In this document: positions 1 through 12,600 of the stretch, piece by piece
Position numbering within the stretch: position 1 is the first letter of the stretch
Layout: the number at the start of each line of letters is the position of its first letter
From: Archegozetes longisetosus
Taxonomy: Eukaryota > Arthropoda > Arachnida > Sarcoptiformes > Trhypochthoniidae
DNA length: 64,000 nt
Direction: 5' to 3'
Assembly: GCA_018873245.2 (NCBI GenBank)
Contig: JAEMBT020000001.1
Location: forward strand, 9,396,220-9,460,219
Made by a program: the position numbers and the translations under genes
Notes under the pieces: generated by a model
Told to the model about the DNA's origin: nothing
Seen by the model: the letters and a program-made list of their open reading frames with translations, nothing else
Database searches by the model: none

Positions 1-74
1 AACCGAATTAGCCACTAAAGAATCCGGCGGTTTTTATCGGTTAAAATCGGTTAAAACCGATAGCCGGGAGCCCG

Positions 75-405
75 ACTTATAACTTTATTTTTAAAAAAAT
101 TTTCTGGCAACATGTTTGGCTGAGGATAGAAATTTGCCCTAACATCGCAGTGCTTTGTGTTTACTATATGTGTTGCAGTGCTGTAATTTCGCTACTAGCA
201 ATTTGAACCACTGATAACGCTGTAGCAGATAATAACTAAAAATTAATTAATTAGTAAATTTAAACTTTGAAAACAAGGGCTAACCTTGATTCTCAAAGAA
301 TTCAGATTAACCTAGAACAGATATAAAGGGTGGAAAACTTGGGGTAACATTTTACCCTACAGTTAATTTTACGTTTTCGGAAGTTAAGTTGTGACGAAGG
401 GTTAA
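75..405 (-). mobile_element. Partial piggyBac-like (TTAA) MITE
   Basis: On the minus strand this begins with TTAA (402-405) followed by CCCTTCGTCACAAC. It matches, in reverse orientation, the complete copy at 56797-57241 over about 330 bases with scattered differences. The far end is missing. Positions 1-74 are unrelated, include repeated ATCGGTTAAAA-type units, and replace the last part of the element. No coding capacity is visible. Assignment to a piggyBac-like group rests on the TTAA target and the CCC-start terminus, and is inference. Confidence 0.7.
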
Positions 406-1583
406 ACTACCGCCAGGGCCTGAACAGGAGGTCGTAGGGGCTCAACTAAGGTATCATTGTATTAAGCTCATCGACTTCTATAAGGAAGAGAGGTAAAAAA
501 TAAGCCACATCCACTTTCCTTAACCGCGCCCCTGGGGTCTTAAACCTTGGTTTTTCAAGGAATTTTTTCAGTTTAAACTGAATTTAGTCCCCCTAAAGGT
601 ATTTAGCCCTCTCGCCATGTTTATCTAACAACAGCTAAAACAAGGGGCTATCAATATGGTACTTTTATTGGTAAATGGGACTCAACAAGGGCAGATACTT
701 TAGATGATCGATCTTAATAGTACTCAGTGTGCAGAGTCAAATGTATATCGCATGCCAAGTTTTATCCATAAATTGCGTGAAATTTTTGATTTTTAAATTA
801 ATATTATATACCCCAAACCCACCCGACTACCCGTGGGTTGACTACCCAGACCTAGCCCCCTTGAAAATGGGTAAACCTGGCTTTACCAAGTTGTAACCTA
901 AGCTAAATCTGATTTAAAATAAGAGAGAATAAGTCAGGTCGCGAAGCGACCTAACTTATTCTCTCTTAGTTTATATCAGGCTTCTTTGGGTTACAACTCG
1001 AGAAATTCAGGTTTATCCATTACGAGGTACTAAACCAAATAAAGATGAGTATATCGAGAACTACTTGTGATACTTGATCAAGCGAGGTATCAAAATGCTA
1101 AGTTCTATATCCTGAGTCCAATGATATATCACTTTGCTGGTTCAGCCACTCCCATCGAGATTTAATCAGTGGTGGCCAGATTCGGGTCAAATCAATTTTT
1201 GACGTAATATAAGGATAAAACATGGCATCTGATATATTATTTGACTCTGCACACTGAGTACTATTTGGATCGATCATCTAAAGTATCTGCCCTTGTTGAG
1301 TCCCATTTACCAATAAAAGTGTCATATTGATAGCCTCTTGTTTTGGCTGTTGTTAGATAAACATGGCGAGAGGGCTGAATATCTTTAGGGGGACTAAATT
1401 CAGTTTAAACTGAAAAATTCCTCGAAAAAACAAGGTTTAAGACCCCAGGGGAGTGGCTAAGAAAAGTGGGCGTAGCTTACTTTTGACCCTCCTCCTTATG
1501 GAAGTCGATGAGCTTAATACGATGATACCTTAGTTGAGTTCCTACGACCTCCTGTTCAAAGCCTGGCCATAAAGCGTAGTTTG
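404..1583. mobile_element. Long palindromic fold-back element
   Basis: Almost the whole 1.18 kb reads as one inverted repeat. The centre is AGGTCGC-GAA-GCGACCT at 936-952, and the outer ends read AAACTACCGCC (from 404) and GTAGTTT (to 1583). Matching landmarks on both arms include the run around AGGAGGTCGTAGG, GACTCAACAAGGGCAG and TAAGAGAGAATAAGT. The arms differ by substitutions and small indels, most strongly between about 770 and 900. It is richer in GC than its surroundings and has no coding frame. It is probably a non-autonomous transposon of the long-terminal-inverted-repeat type, abutting the TTAA of the preceding MITE. Confidence 0.75.
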
Positions 1584-1910
1584 ACCAATATTTTTCTATA
1601 ATTTCTGTATTCTGCACCTTTAAACTATAATTTTACTAATTTTATTTCAATTCGAGCTTTATAATTCTAAATTTATGGTATGGAGAAAAAATCTATTTGA
1701 TCCGAATTTAAGTTTTTATATTCCAACCATCAAAAATTTTTTATTTATATTAACTTATTTCATATTTTTTTCATTAAAAATATTTTTGTTTAAATTTAGA
1801 GCATTTTTTTATCATTTCATAATTATGGAGTCAAAATAGAGACATATACATATTCTTTTGACTATTTGGAGTCAAAAGAAAACTGGCTATTATTAAATTC
1901 TTAATAGTAT
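1584..1910. other. AT-rich spacer, nothing recognised
   Basis: Low-complexity AT-rich sequence between the palindrome and the solo LTR. No reading frame, repeat match or RNA gene was seen. Confidence 0.5.
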
Positions 1911-2436
1911 TGCAGAGATTTTATCTGAGTTTGTTCTCTGCTGAGTGTGACAATTTAAACTTACACAGAGTTTTAAAGAAAATTAAAGTTTATTTATTAA
2001 AAGAAAACTTTATAAAAAATAAAAGATTTAAGTATTGAAAGGTTTGGATTTTGAATATCCACTATTACTTTAAGTGTTGGTTAGTTTTGGAGATCACTTA
2101 GTCTTGAGAGTTTGGGAAGTGAAGAGTAAGAGTCTCTCCACTCCTTTATATAGGAACAGGAGCTGTTGACATATCAATGGAAAATCTTCTAGAATATCTG
2201 TTGTTGATCACTAACTGACCAACTACTAATTGGGGATACGTTGGTGACCTCGTTACTCTTCTAGAAAATTTTCTTTAGAATTCGTATTTAAAGAAAAAAG
2301 GACACAAACAAACCTGTCCTACATCCAGTGGTCAGTTTGTGGCCTTAGCGAACAATGATGGGCAAGAAAGTAGGGCATTGTTTAAATAACCCGAATACTG
2401 TGAGATCGGAAACAAAGATCTGTTTTTGATCTCACA
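1911..2436 (-). mobile_element. Solo LTR of an LTR retrotransposon
   Basis: The reverse complement starts TGTGAGATC and ends CTCTGCA (TG...CA), and is flanked by a 4-bp duplication (GTAT on the plus strand at 1907-1910 and 2437-2440). It matches the plus-strand solo LTR at 40500-41026 along its full length. It carries a TATA motif (plus-strand TTTATATAGG near 2145-2155) and an AATAAA-type signal near 1990. A palindrome (CTGTGAGATC...GATCTCACAG) occupies the outer end of the LTR. No internal retroelement genes are attached, so it is read as a solo LTR left by recombination. Confidence 0.85.
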
Positions 2437-2577
2437 GTATTAAACTTCGTTTGGTTGCAATCTTTTAATTTCTTATAAAACTATAAGTGTTTAAAATAAC
2501 ATTTGGTAAAAATAAGTAAAAGGAATGTAGTATAAACTTTACATGCGATTTCATTATTTATTTGACAAGTTAGAGTA

Positions 2578-3585
2578 TTATACGCATATTAAAAGGTTTT
2601 CACATTTTGCAACATTGAAGAATGTCTTCCAATATTCGACACAATTTTCGCGAAAATAGGCACTATTTCGATGTTCTCGATTCTCAATTAATGATAGTGA
2701 TGATAATAAATCGTTTAAACAATCTGTAGTGTGTAAGATGTGCTTTCTACTAAATGAAAACACTGGGAATAGATTGAATGATTTGATCTGTTGTTGTCCT
2801 TCTGGTCTTGATGTGTTTCGAAAATCGTTGAAAAACATTTACAGATTGAATGGAAAGTGGATGTATTGCCACCAACGACTTTCGAGATGTTCAAAAGTAA
2901 AGTTTCCATCCAAGTTGAATTCTCTTCTGAATTCGTCCAAATAGATGTTTGATGAACTTCCACTTCACTTGTTGAACAAGGACTTCAGCAGATCATCCAA
3001 AGTCTTCTTATCCAGTGTATGAAATTTTAACTTGAAATATCTTTTCACTCGTGCAGGCATGTGTCTGATGATGTTGTTTTTGACGTTGGTTTCCTAAGTT
3101 TTTGCTGCATTATGAATTGCAAAAGATTGATATCTTCCATTATAGAAATCCTCCCTATAGAACGTTTTTCTTAAGTACTCATATTCAGGGTCCAGCTCTT
3201 TTTTCTTCCCTTGTAACTGGTAGAAGAATATTAGAAAGTCTGGCTTTTCGGTGATTGGATTAGAATCAGAATTTGTGCATAATTTGCTGTATTGAAAGTT
3301 GAATAAAATAGAGGCCTCTACCATCAATTGAGATATTTCGAGAACATCGTTGGTGATTGCAGAAATGATACGATCATTCTTCTTGCAAAATTTGTTGAGC
3401 CCACATTTGATGGTGTACGTCTCTGTGTGATATTCGATATTGCCTATTCTTAGGTATAGAGGAGGCTTATAGAAGTCACACTTTATGCCTAATCTTCGAA
3501 TTTGATCGCTTTTGCCACAAGCTTTGCAGGATGATGATGTTGTTACTGTTGTTGTTGCTGGTGGTGATGGTGGTGATGCTGACAT
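2578..3585 (-). pseudogene. Decayed 336-codon gene with three in-frame stops, family unknown
   Basis: From ATG at 3585 down to TAA at 2578 a single minus-strand frame runs without any frameshift, broken only by TAG at about 3094-3096, TGA at about 2969 and TAA at about 2839. The first 163 codons are open and begin with a Pro/Thr/Ser-rich stretch followed by a Cys-x2-Cys pair (residues about 20-23). Composition is that of a normal mixed protein. The late part contains the readable patches RPEGQQQIKSFNLFPVFSFS and EYWKTFFNVAKCE. I do not recognise the family. The absence of indels suggests recent decay, or a single-exon transposon gene. A solo LTR lies 140 bases beyond its 3' end. Confidence 0.55.
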
Positions 3586-4291
<706 letters not shown>

Positions 4292-4335
4292 TGTCTCTAC
4301 CTCTCTTTCTCTGTCTGTTTGTGTACGTGTCTCTC

Positions 4336-5999
4336 TTTAAGTTTGTCTAAAAGCTTTAGTTTTATAATAATAAAATTTGTTCTTACCTTTATTAGTGACC
4401 AAAGCTCAAAGCCCAACGAAGCATAAAAAACACTTAAAGCACATATTTACAAATTTCACAAAATTCAAAAAGTTCATAAAAAGCACAAAAACAATGAAAA
4501 ACTGATTATTTGAATAATAAAAAAGAGATACTAAACTGTTTTGATACTGCACTGATTAAAAAATTTGTATTAAACAAATAGATAAGATCTGATGAGAAAA
4601 ATTTTGCTTAAGCTTGAAATTTTGCCATAAAGCGAAATTTCTTAAACTTAGTGCAATCCTTTAATATTGCGAAACCTACCTTTTGGTCCATTTTATAGAA
4701 AAGGTCAATGTTCCTAATATAATACATTGGTCTCTAAAGGGTTAAATTAGACATTAATTCAGAATTCCTAAGGTTCTTTAGGCTTTGCTGCGATAGCCTT
4801 ATGAGTTTTTGTAGATCATGCTTACAAGACCTAATAAATTGTTATTAACCTGCATTCAACAATATTAGCTAATGAATTTATAAAAAAAATTGTTTGAATA
4901 TATGACTTCTGCAAACTGGAAGCTTTCGTTTATTTAATAAATTTTCAAGTATTGTAGTTTTTATTTTTGTTAATATCAAAGCGTTAACAAAAATGAAATC
5001 GAATACGAAAAAACTGAGAGTTTATAAATTATATTTAAAATTATATTTAAAATAAATATAAATTTTAAATATATCAAAAGTTAAAATATGTTACAGTAGG
5101 AAAATATCATTTTAGTAGCTTATTGAGCAACAATGATTTAAATTTGATGTTTAGCGTTAGTATCAAATTCGATACATAGTAAAATGGAGTGGATATCAAA
5201 ATGCTCTGACCTTTTTGATCTTAGAATCAGCTGTGCAAGTAAAATAAGTACGAGATGTTATTGTTGTTTTAGTTCCATCTGATTTTAAATCCTCGGACAG
5301 ACCTTTAAAATTTTAAAAATCAGCGTTTTAACTCTATATACATAAAATTCTATATAATAATCTCAGTTGAAATCTTGAATGATTTTACAAATGCATAAAT
5401 TAAATTTAATTCGAATTTCCTGTTCATCTTTAAAATGATATCGAATTGAGTTATAGAATACTCACCTAATTTCTTGTTTTCGGAATTGCATCCAATTGCA
5501 GTGAAAACCAGCTAAGGTAGTGATAATTTCAATATAGTATACATATTAGTTTTGATTATTTCGTTCTGTTAGTTGATTTCGAAGTAATAATGAACTAAAT
5601 TTGTTAATAATAACGGGTTTATATACCTTTCTGTTTTCTTTTTTTTCTTAAATCGCAGCTGTAATTTTCATTTTGAACTGCGATAAAAATAATACAATTT
5701 GTCAGTAAATCAAATCAATTACATATAATAACCTAATTTAAGTATCCCAGGTTTAAACCTATAACAACTCTTAATACAAAAAATGTATTATTCTCTAAAG
5801 AATTACCTCATTCTTATTTTTTCAATTTAATTGCAAAGGACAGCCCGCCTTAAACATTTGGATCATTTGAATAAATGATCATAAAATTTGAAGAATAATC
5901 AAAGAATTGCCTGAAAACTATTTCCAAAGCCTGTCATCGCTTACCGAATCTAAAATACTAATGTTATGCAAATACGATTTCTATGACTTGAAATAAGAT
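4336..5999. other. Intergenic, nothing recognised
   Basis: 1.7 kb of AT-rich sequence with no convincing reading frame, transposon terminus or RNA gene. Confidence 0.4.
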
Positions 6000-6474
6000 T
6001 TTCATTTAAAATAGTTTTTCAAACATTTATCTTAAAAGATGCTTATATTTTATGTAATGCTTTACACAATGCTTTCAAGGTTATCGTTGTGTTAACGTTT
6101 GCTATGAAATGCAGGGAATATTTCAAAGGAATAACAATTCAGATCTATTTTGTTTTTATAACATATGTTAAAAAAATTGTAGAGTCAGTCTTTAGGCGAA
6201 GGCCTCGAGGAGAGGACCTCATTACGCCTCTAAGTGAAAGTATTAGAAAGAAGTAAAAATCTTTTAATATGTGAAAATCTTTAAATATGTTTACAACATT
6301 TTTATGTATCAATCGAATAATGAAATCACATCTAAACTCTATGTTATATTTCTTTATGTATTTGTTATTAAATATTATTTTAAATACTTATAATTTTTAA
6401 GAAAATAAAAGATCGCAATCAAACAAAGTCTAATGCTACTAAGATTTTAATAGAATATTTGTTTCAGAATTCTG
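6000..6474 (+). repeat. 5' LTR
   Basis: Matches 9134-9618 in direct orientation: shared landmarks are CAAACATTTATCTTAAA, AAGGTTATCGTTGTGTTAAC, ATTTCAAAGGAATAACAATT, a GTCAGTCTTT-GGCG...GGCCTCGAGGAGA block and AAGAAAATAAAAGAT (polyadenylation-like) close to the end. Exact ends are uncertain by about 15 bases because no target duplication could be fixed. Confidence 0.8.
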
Positions 6475-6606
6475 GATTAATAGTTAATTTTAATCCCCAG
6501 TTATGCGTTTAGGTTTATGAGCTCGAACCAGAACGGCATAACACAATTTTGGTGGAGGCTCCCAACGATCTTTAATTAAAGGTTAGATTCAATATATTTC
6601 TTCTTA

Positions 6607-8310
6607 ATGTCTTGGATTTTTAAGTATTTTTCAGACTCAAAAGTCTCATCACGAGGAGCGGAAGAGTCTCTCAGGTCTCAAAACGAAGTCAACTCTTTAA
6701 GCTATCATGTAAGTAAACATGATTTAAGTATTTCACATAAGGCTAAGCCAAATATAGAGTTATGGCAAAACTTATTTAATTCAGTTTCTGAGCTTGATTT
6801 AAGTAGAATTTTTTATTTTTATGATTTATTTTACGGCAGAGCGTATGAAAAATGGCAGACATATATTTTAAGTTCTGATGAGGTATCAGATATATTAATG
6901 AAATATAAGCCAAATATTTTACTAGACAGTGGATGTAAAGTAACTTTAAATGAAAACAGTTTTGTGCAAAGGGATAATTTCAATGCTAATGTTATATCAA
7001 AACAGACACAGTCAAGCCCTGCTTCTATATCATACAAAGACTATGATAATTGTAAATCTGTCTCTTTTAACGCAAATAATTGCAATGAATCGGAAAAGTC
7101 AACATTTGCAAATAATCAAAATGATATTCATGAAGTCGATAATTCAAATTTGAGTCTTAATGAGGCAGTTATTAATGCAAACCAAGTACAGTCGAATCCC
7201 CATGTAACTGGCAATAATTCTTATCAACTAAATCCTAAAATAGTTGAAAATGATATTGACAATTTAAAAGTCGATTTGTTTATATAATTGAAAGTTTATC
7301 TCTAAATAAACAAATTTTCAACAAATCCAATATGTATTTATTTGGAATTGATCCTAAAGAGTGGATCAAAAAGTTTGAGAAATGTGCTTTAATTAATGAT
7401 TGGAATGACTTCAAGAAAGTCAAAAATTTTGTTAAATTTGTTGATGATGAGGTTTTAGATTAGTTTGCGAACAATTTCACTGATGTTTATTCTATTGATT
7501 GGCAATCTTTGAAAATATCTTTTATTCATGAATTCTATTCTTATGAATTGAGAATCAGGAATAAGTTGAAACTGAATGAACTTAAACAATATGATAATGA
7601 GTCAGAAATTTTATTAAGAGGTCCTTGGATTTATGTGACAATTTTGATGAATTTATGCCAATTGACTATAAAATTGATTATATTATTTGTGGCTTGAAAC
7701 CAGGAATTAGAGAACAAATAGTTAGACCTGGTGTTTGGCCTTTAAAAGATTTAGATCTTTTGAAATTTCTAGCTTTGAAAGCTGAAGATTTTATCAAAAT
7801 AAATAAAGCTATTGATAAAATGAATTTTGAAAACGAGTTAACTGACGATAATAATTTAATACCCTATATTAGTAAAACTATAACTATAAAGTGAGGAAAA
7901 AGTGCACTGAAAATCCCAAATCTATTCATACGGATTCTGAATCTTCTAATGTAAGTGATTCTGATATTTTTAAACTGAGATGCTATCGATACGACGCTAC
8001 TGGTCATAAAATAAAATTTTGTGGATTGAATCCTATGACAGACTCTGAATTTTTTAATTCTAAAAATTTTTATGACTATATTGGATATAAGAATTTGAAA
8101 AAATCAATTGTAAAACGGACTTATCGTTATAAGAGAATTAAGTCTGTCTATCGTTCTAAAGCTAAAGTTTTCGATAAAAATGAATTTGTTTCTACTTTAT
8201 ATTATGATGTATCAAATAATTGTATTACAGTTGTTGATAATTCTAAGAAATCCGAAATTCCTCCAAGTTTCGCTTTGAAATTCAGTTTATTAGATTATGA
8301 TGGCTCGATA
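6607..8310 (+). pseudogene. Gag-like gene of the LTR retrotransposon, broken
   Basis: An open frame from ATG 6607 to 7287 (226 codons, Ser/Asn-rich) is followed, after a stop and frame changes, by pieces at about 7330-7890 with a Gag capsid-like pattern (FGIDPKEWIKKFEKC, then RPGVWPLKDLDLLKFLALKA), and by a frame at 7891-8313. The last holds a zinc-knuckle remnant in which the spacing C-x12-C around a GH pair is kept, but the second cysteine of CCHC is a tyrosine (CYRYDATGHKIKFC). It would package element RNA if intact. Several stops and at least two frameshifts make it non-functional as one protein. Confidence 0.6.
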
Positions 8311-8691
8311 TAAATTCCAGTAAAAGTAAATAATGTAAAAGGTAATGCGTGCGTATATACAGGTAGTAATCAAACGGTTATTAGCGCTGAGTTTGCTGAA
8401 ATTTTACATTTAAAGTTTAATTCAACTAACGTTTTGCTTGAAGGCCTTACGAATAGAATTATTCAACCAATAGGCGAATCTACTATTGATATTGAATTTA
8501 GAGGTAAAAGTGTTAAAATTAATTGTCTGATTGTAATGGGTTTTGAAGACTTTGTCTTGTTTGGCTCTGATTTCCACGAAAAAATAGGCTTACAAATTAA
8601 TTATTCTGATAAAACTATTTTGATAAAAGATTCTGTGACGAAGACTCGATTAAATCAAAATCTGAATCAGATAGTTCTGGCAATGAAAATT
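8311..8691 (+). pseudogene. Retropepsin-like aspartic protease remnant
   Basis: An open stretch in which the active-site motif reads YTGSNQTVIS where retropepsins have DTG(S/A). The flap-to-C-terminal pattern is visible, and the hydrophobic ILG-like motif is represented by VLFGSDFHEKIGLQINY. The catalytic Asp is therefore replaced by Tyr. It follows the gag frames after a stop at about 8311-8313. Downstream frames (8691-9081) are Asn/Ser/Ile-rich, and I recognise no reverse transcriptase motif in them. Confidence 0.55.
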
Positions 8692-9133
8692 TGAATGTTT
8701 TAAAAAATTCTATTTCTGATACGACTTTTGATGTTAATATAAATACTATTCCTAAATGTATTATTGGTAATTCTGCGAATAGTTTAGAAAATGTTTCCAC
8801 AAAAGTTAATGTTGCATCAGATTCTGAGACAATTTCTAATCGAATAGTTAAGAATGAGAGAATATTTTTCTATGCTAAACCCAATATCAGCTCGTTCTTA
8901 TAGATTTATAGATATATTCACGAATAATTCAATCGAAAATATCTGTGAAATAGAACCTTATCGTAATCTAGAAAAATATCATAACTTAATGGCAGCAAAT
9001 TCTTTATATTTTCCAAAAAATTCTGATAATAAAATTTTAATTTCAAATATAACAGAATGTCCAAAGTTTAAAAAGAGGTAAAAGGCAAAAATGGGTAAGA
9101 GATAAAAAAGATAAAGATAAGTTTAAATCAGTA

Positions 9134-9618
9134 TTTCATTCTTTTGAAATAGTTTGTCAAACATTTATCTTAAATAATGCTTATATTTTATGTAATGGTT
9201 TAAACAATACTTTCAAGGTTATCGTTGTGTTAACGTTTGCTATGAAATACAGCGAATATTTCAAAGGAATAACAATTCAAATCTATAGCATTTACATAAA
9301 ATATGTTAAAAACTTGTGAAGAGAGTCAGTCTTTGGGCGGTGGCCTCGAGGAGAAGCCTCATAAGACTCTGAGCAAAAACGAAAAGTGCAAAAAGAAGTA
9401 AAAGTCTTTTAAAGTGTGAAAACCTTTGAATATGTGTGTAATACTTTAACTTGTCAAACAAATAATGAAATCACATGTAAAGTTTATACTACATTCATTT
9501 TACGTATTTTTACCAAATGTTATTTTAAACACTTATGATTTTATAAGAAAATAAAAGATTGCAACCAAACCAAATTTAATACTATTAAGAATTTAATAAT
9601 TTTCGTTTCAGAATTCTG
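9134..9618 (+). repeat. 3' LTR
   Basis: Direct copy of 6000-6474 with many substitutions. It is preceded by a purine-rich tract (AAGAGATAAAAAAGATAAAG, about 9099-9118) that could be the polypurine tract, although about 15 bases separate it from the start of visible repeat identity. Confidence 0.8.
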
Positions 9619-12600
9619 AAGAAGGAAAATAAAAAGTTATAAACAAATAAATCTTGTGCGGACTTTCCTCTGAGCATAATATGCTCCTAATACAAAAGTA
9701 TTAGCATGAAACAAAGTTCATTAACCTTTTGTGGGATGATACTGTTTTCATGAGAATACTGAACATCACAATTGATTTAATACTTTCTACACCAGAATTG
9801 TGTAAAAATAACCAGAGAATAAGAATAAAAATTTTGCTATTATTATATTATCCTCGTATGGTCGAAAAGTCAATTAGCGATAAATCTATCAACAGATTCG
9901 TTAATTATATATGAAGCTGATTTACTCTATAAAACTCATTTTTAGTTAAATAAACTTAATCCAGCTGTGAATTTATTGATATTACCAATTTGAAAAATAA
10001 CAGTTTGCAACTCAAATCCTTAATAAGTGTTCTCGTTCACGATAAATGTATTCTAAACAATATGCTAAAAGGTGGTTATTCATTACACAAATGCTACTCT
10101 AAACTAAATTCAAACTTTAGGAGAAGTAAAGAGTGATTCTGAAAATTATTTTTGACTTGAAATAAGCAATAATTTTATTATTATATTGAAATTAACTTAA
10201 GAAAATGTTATATGTCCGAAAAATTCTATTATTAAAAACAGTCTGTTTCAGTACAATAAGTATGTTTATATTAATACTTTGAAAAAAGTTGAATTAATAC
10301 TAAATTTTTACATAGCATTTGATAAATGTAAGGAAAATCCACTATAAATTAAATATGATGACTGTGTCTTCATATACCTTTGTTTTATTCACAAACTTCA
10401 TGAGTGAATTCATATCTGCTTAGATCTTTGTAACAATTTATAATATTTTAAAGAAACTATATATCGATAAAATTCGAGAATATGCATAAAGCATAAGAAT
10501 AAAGACCCGATTAAGAAAACCAGTAGTTGTGTAAAGGCTGGTCAAATCAATTCCTTAAATTTCATTTGTTGTAATCATATTAAATTAATTGGCACTAAAG
10601 TATATGTTAAAGCGAAAGCATATTTTCCCAAACTTTGAAGTTTGATATGATCGAAATTAGTCTTTATCTATTAGTTCAATGAAATTGTATCTCAAAGAAG
10701 ACAAAGCATTTGATGTTTCAGCAGTTTTTATATCAACGTTTACAGTAATAGCAAATAATAAAATCATAGAAGCACTGTGAGAGATGGCAATCATGTGCCG
10801 TATGTTCAAAATGTATAGTTACACTTAGTATCCCACAAATTATCAGATTATTGAAGTAATTGTAAAAAATTAAGGCTATTGTCAAAATAACTCGCATATC
10901 ATTGTTAGGTATTTTTTTCGCGCTTATGTTCATTTTGAGAATTTGAAAAGTCTTGCATATTAAAAATAAATTAACTGTAGAAACATAAAGCGAATTAGTA
11001 TTTAAACTATATCTAACTTGAATAAAGACAACGACTGCAAAAATGACGCAATTTATGAAGTAAACATGTTGACAAACCTGACAGATATAAAGTGTGAGAG
11101 CTACTATTACTTTATGGATGAATTTTTCGATCGATATTCTTCAATACGATTGTATATATTCATTCGTATTACTATTCAGTCGAGAAATAATTTAAAGTGC
11201 TTAGGATGTAATGAATTAGAAAATATGCATTTGGCAGAGGGACATTCTTGCATAGTATATGAATTTGTTTACGTTTGAAAAGACAAGTTCAAGCTATAGT
11301 CAAAGAGGTCACAATTGATGGCGAGTACAGATAAGACTATTTCGATAAATGTGAAAACTATTTGTGCTGATTATTGCTCTCTTTTCTACTCATTAGAAGT
11401 AAATTAGAGTCTAAATACGTTTCTAAACATTGAGCATAACACTCGAAAATTTCTTAAATGCTTTTATCTATCCTTTAAATAAAATTCTATTCAATTCTTT
11501 TTTATCAGTGAATAGTGAAGACCTGATTGAAATATGTTGTAAATTGAATGACAATCAAAATTTCAAACTTGTCAGGTGATGTTTTTACGAATTTGATAAA
11601 CTTGTAAACCAAACTCTATCTAATAGAGTTCAAGAATATAAGAGTGTTTTCTTCAAGCATTCTATAGTTAAAACAAGTACTAATTGTGCTTTTAATCTGA
11701 TCGACATTATTCGAAATGTTTAAAATAGAGAATATCCGATACAACACGTTTTGTTCACTGTTTCAGAGATATCGTCACCCAAGACACCCTTTGTTTATCG
11801 TAATTCACAACAGTTGAACCCAAATCTCTCTAAAGTAAAAGATTTTTAGTAGGTAAGTCTATAAAAGCTCAGTTTGACGAAAATAAGTTCTTCAATATTA
11901 TTTATGACTTTAATATGACATATGAGATTCACAGCACAATATCATTCATTAGCTTGTTTGTTTGACTTCAATATGTTCCTCAACATTATAGTGTACTAAA
12001 ATCATTGCAAAAGTTGTAGTTTGAAACTGAAAATTGTATTCTCGACCCTGACCAATTTCTGTCACATTCTCTTAATTCTTTGGTTACTATTGTTGTTGAA
12101 AAATAAAGACTATTCAGTAATTTATCTTTTACTTTTTGTAAGATGTCTCCCTTAGTTTTAATCTAATTATACCATATACTTTTAGTGCGCTATCATTTGG
12201 TTTGTATTTGAGCGGGAGATAAACTTTCGAAATTAAGGTCTGAGCGGTTTAAATTTTAGACAACTTTGAAAGCATATATTTCCCCAGGGAAAGGCTTAGG
12301 TATCGATAACCACCAGGACTTGTAATTTCAAATCAAACTATTATTTGAATACAAAATGTCTTCACATAACTCAAACGAAGTTTAGATACAAATTGAAAAC
12401 TTGAAAAATTGATTTAGATTTTATTGGGTTAAGTGATTTCCATATAAACATTAAGTTTGCCGAAAAAATGGTATGCATATTTTCTAATTCCTTACATCCT
12501 AAGCATGTCAGTATCTAGTGGTAGAGCTAAGGGGATTGTAGCTCCAACATAATTTTTCGAATTACTATTGATGATTTTGAATAAAATCTCAGTTCTTTTC

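Larger units (their letters stand above)
6000..9618 (+). mobile_element. Degenerate LTR retrotransposon without reverse transcriptase or integrase
   Basis: Two direct repeats of about 475 bases flank a 2.66 kb interior. The interior has, in order, a leader (6475-6606) with a GGTGGAGGCTCCCAACGATC stretch, gag-like frames, a retropepsin-like frame and a short tail. No reverse transcriptase, RNase H or integrase motifs are visible, and there is no room for them. The two LTRs differ at many positions, so the insertion is old. The Gag/protease order and organisation fit a Ty3/Gypsy-type element, which is inference. It is a deletion derivative that would need an active relative to move. Confidence 0.75.

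Noticed and set aside
2578..3585. TnpB/Fanzor-like nuclease reading of the decayed frame
   Set aside because: No RuvC-type catalytic motif or zinc-finger arrangement of that family can be seen; left as unknown.
11018..11278. 86-codon frame as a gene
   Set aside because: Length is near what chance gives in this window, with no domain, signal peptide or splice support.
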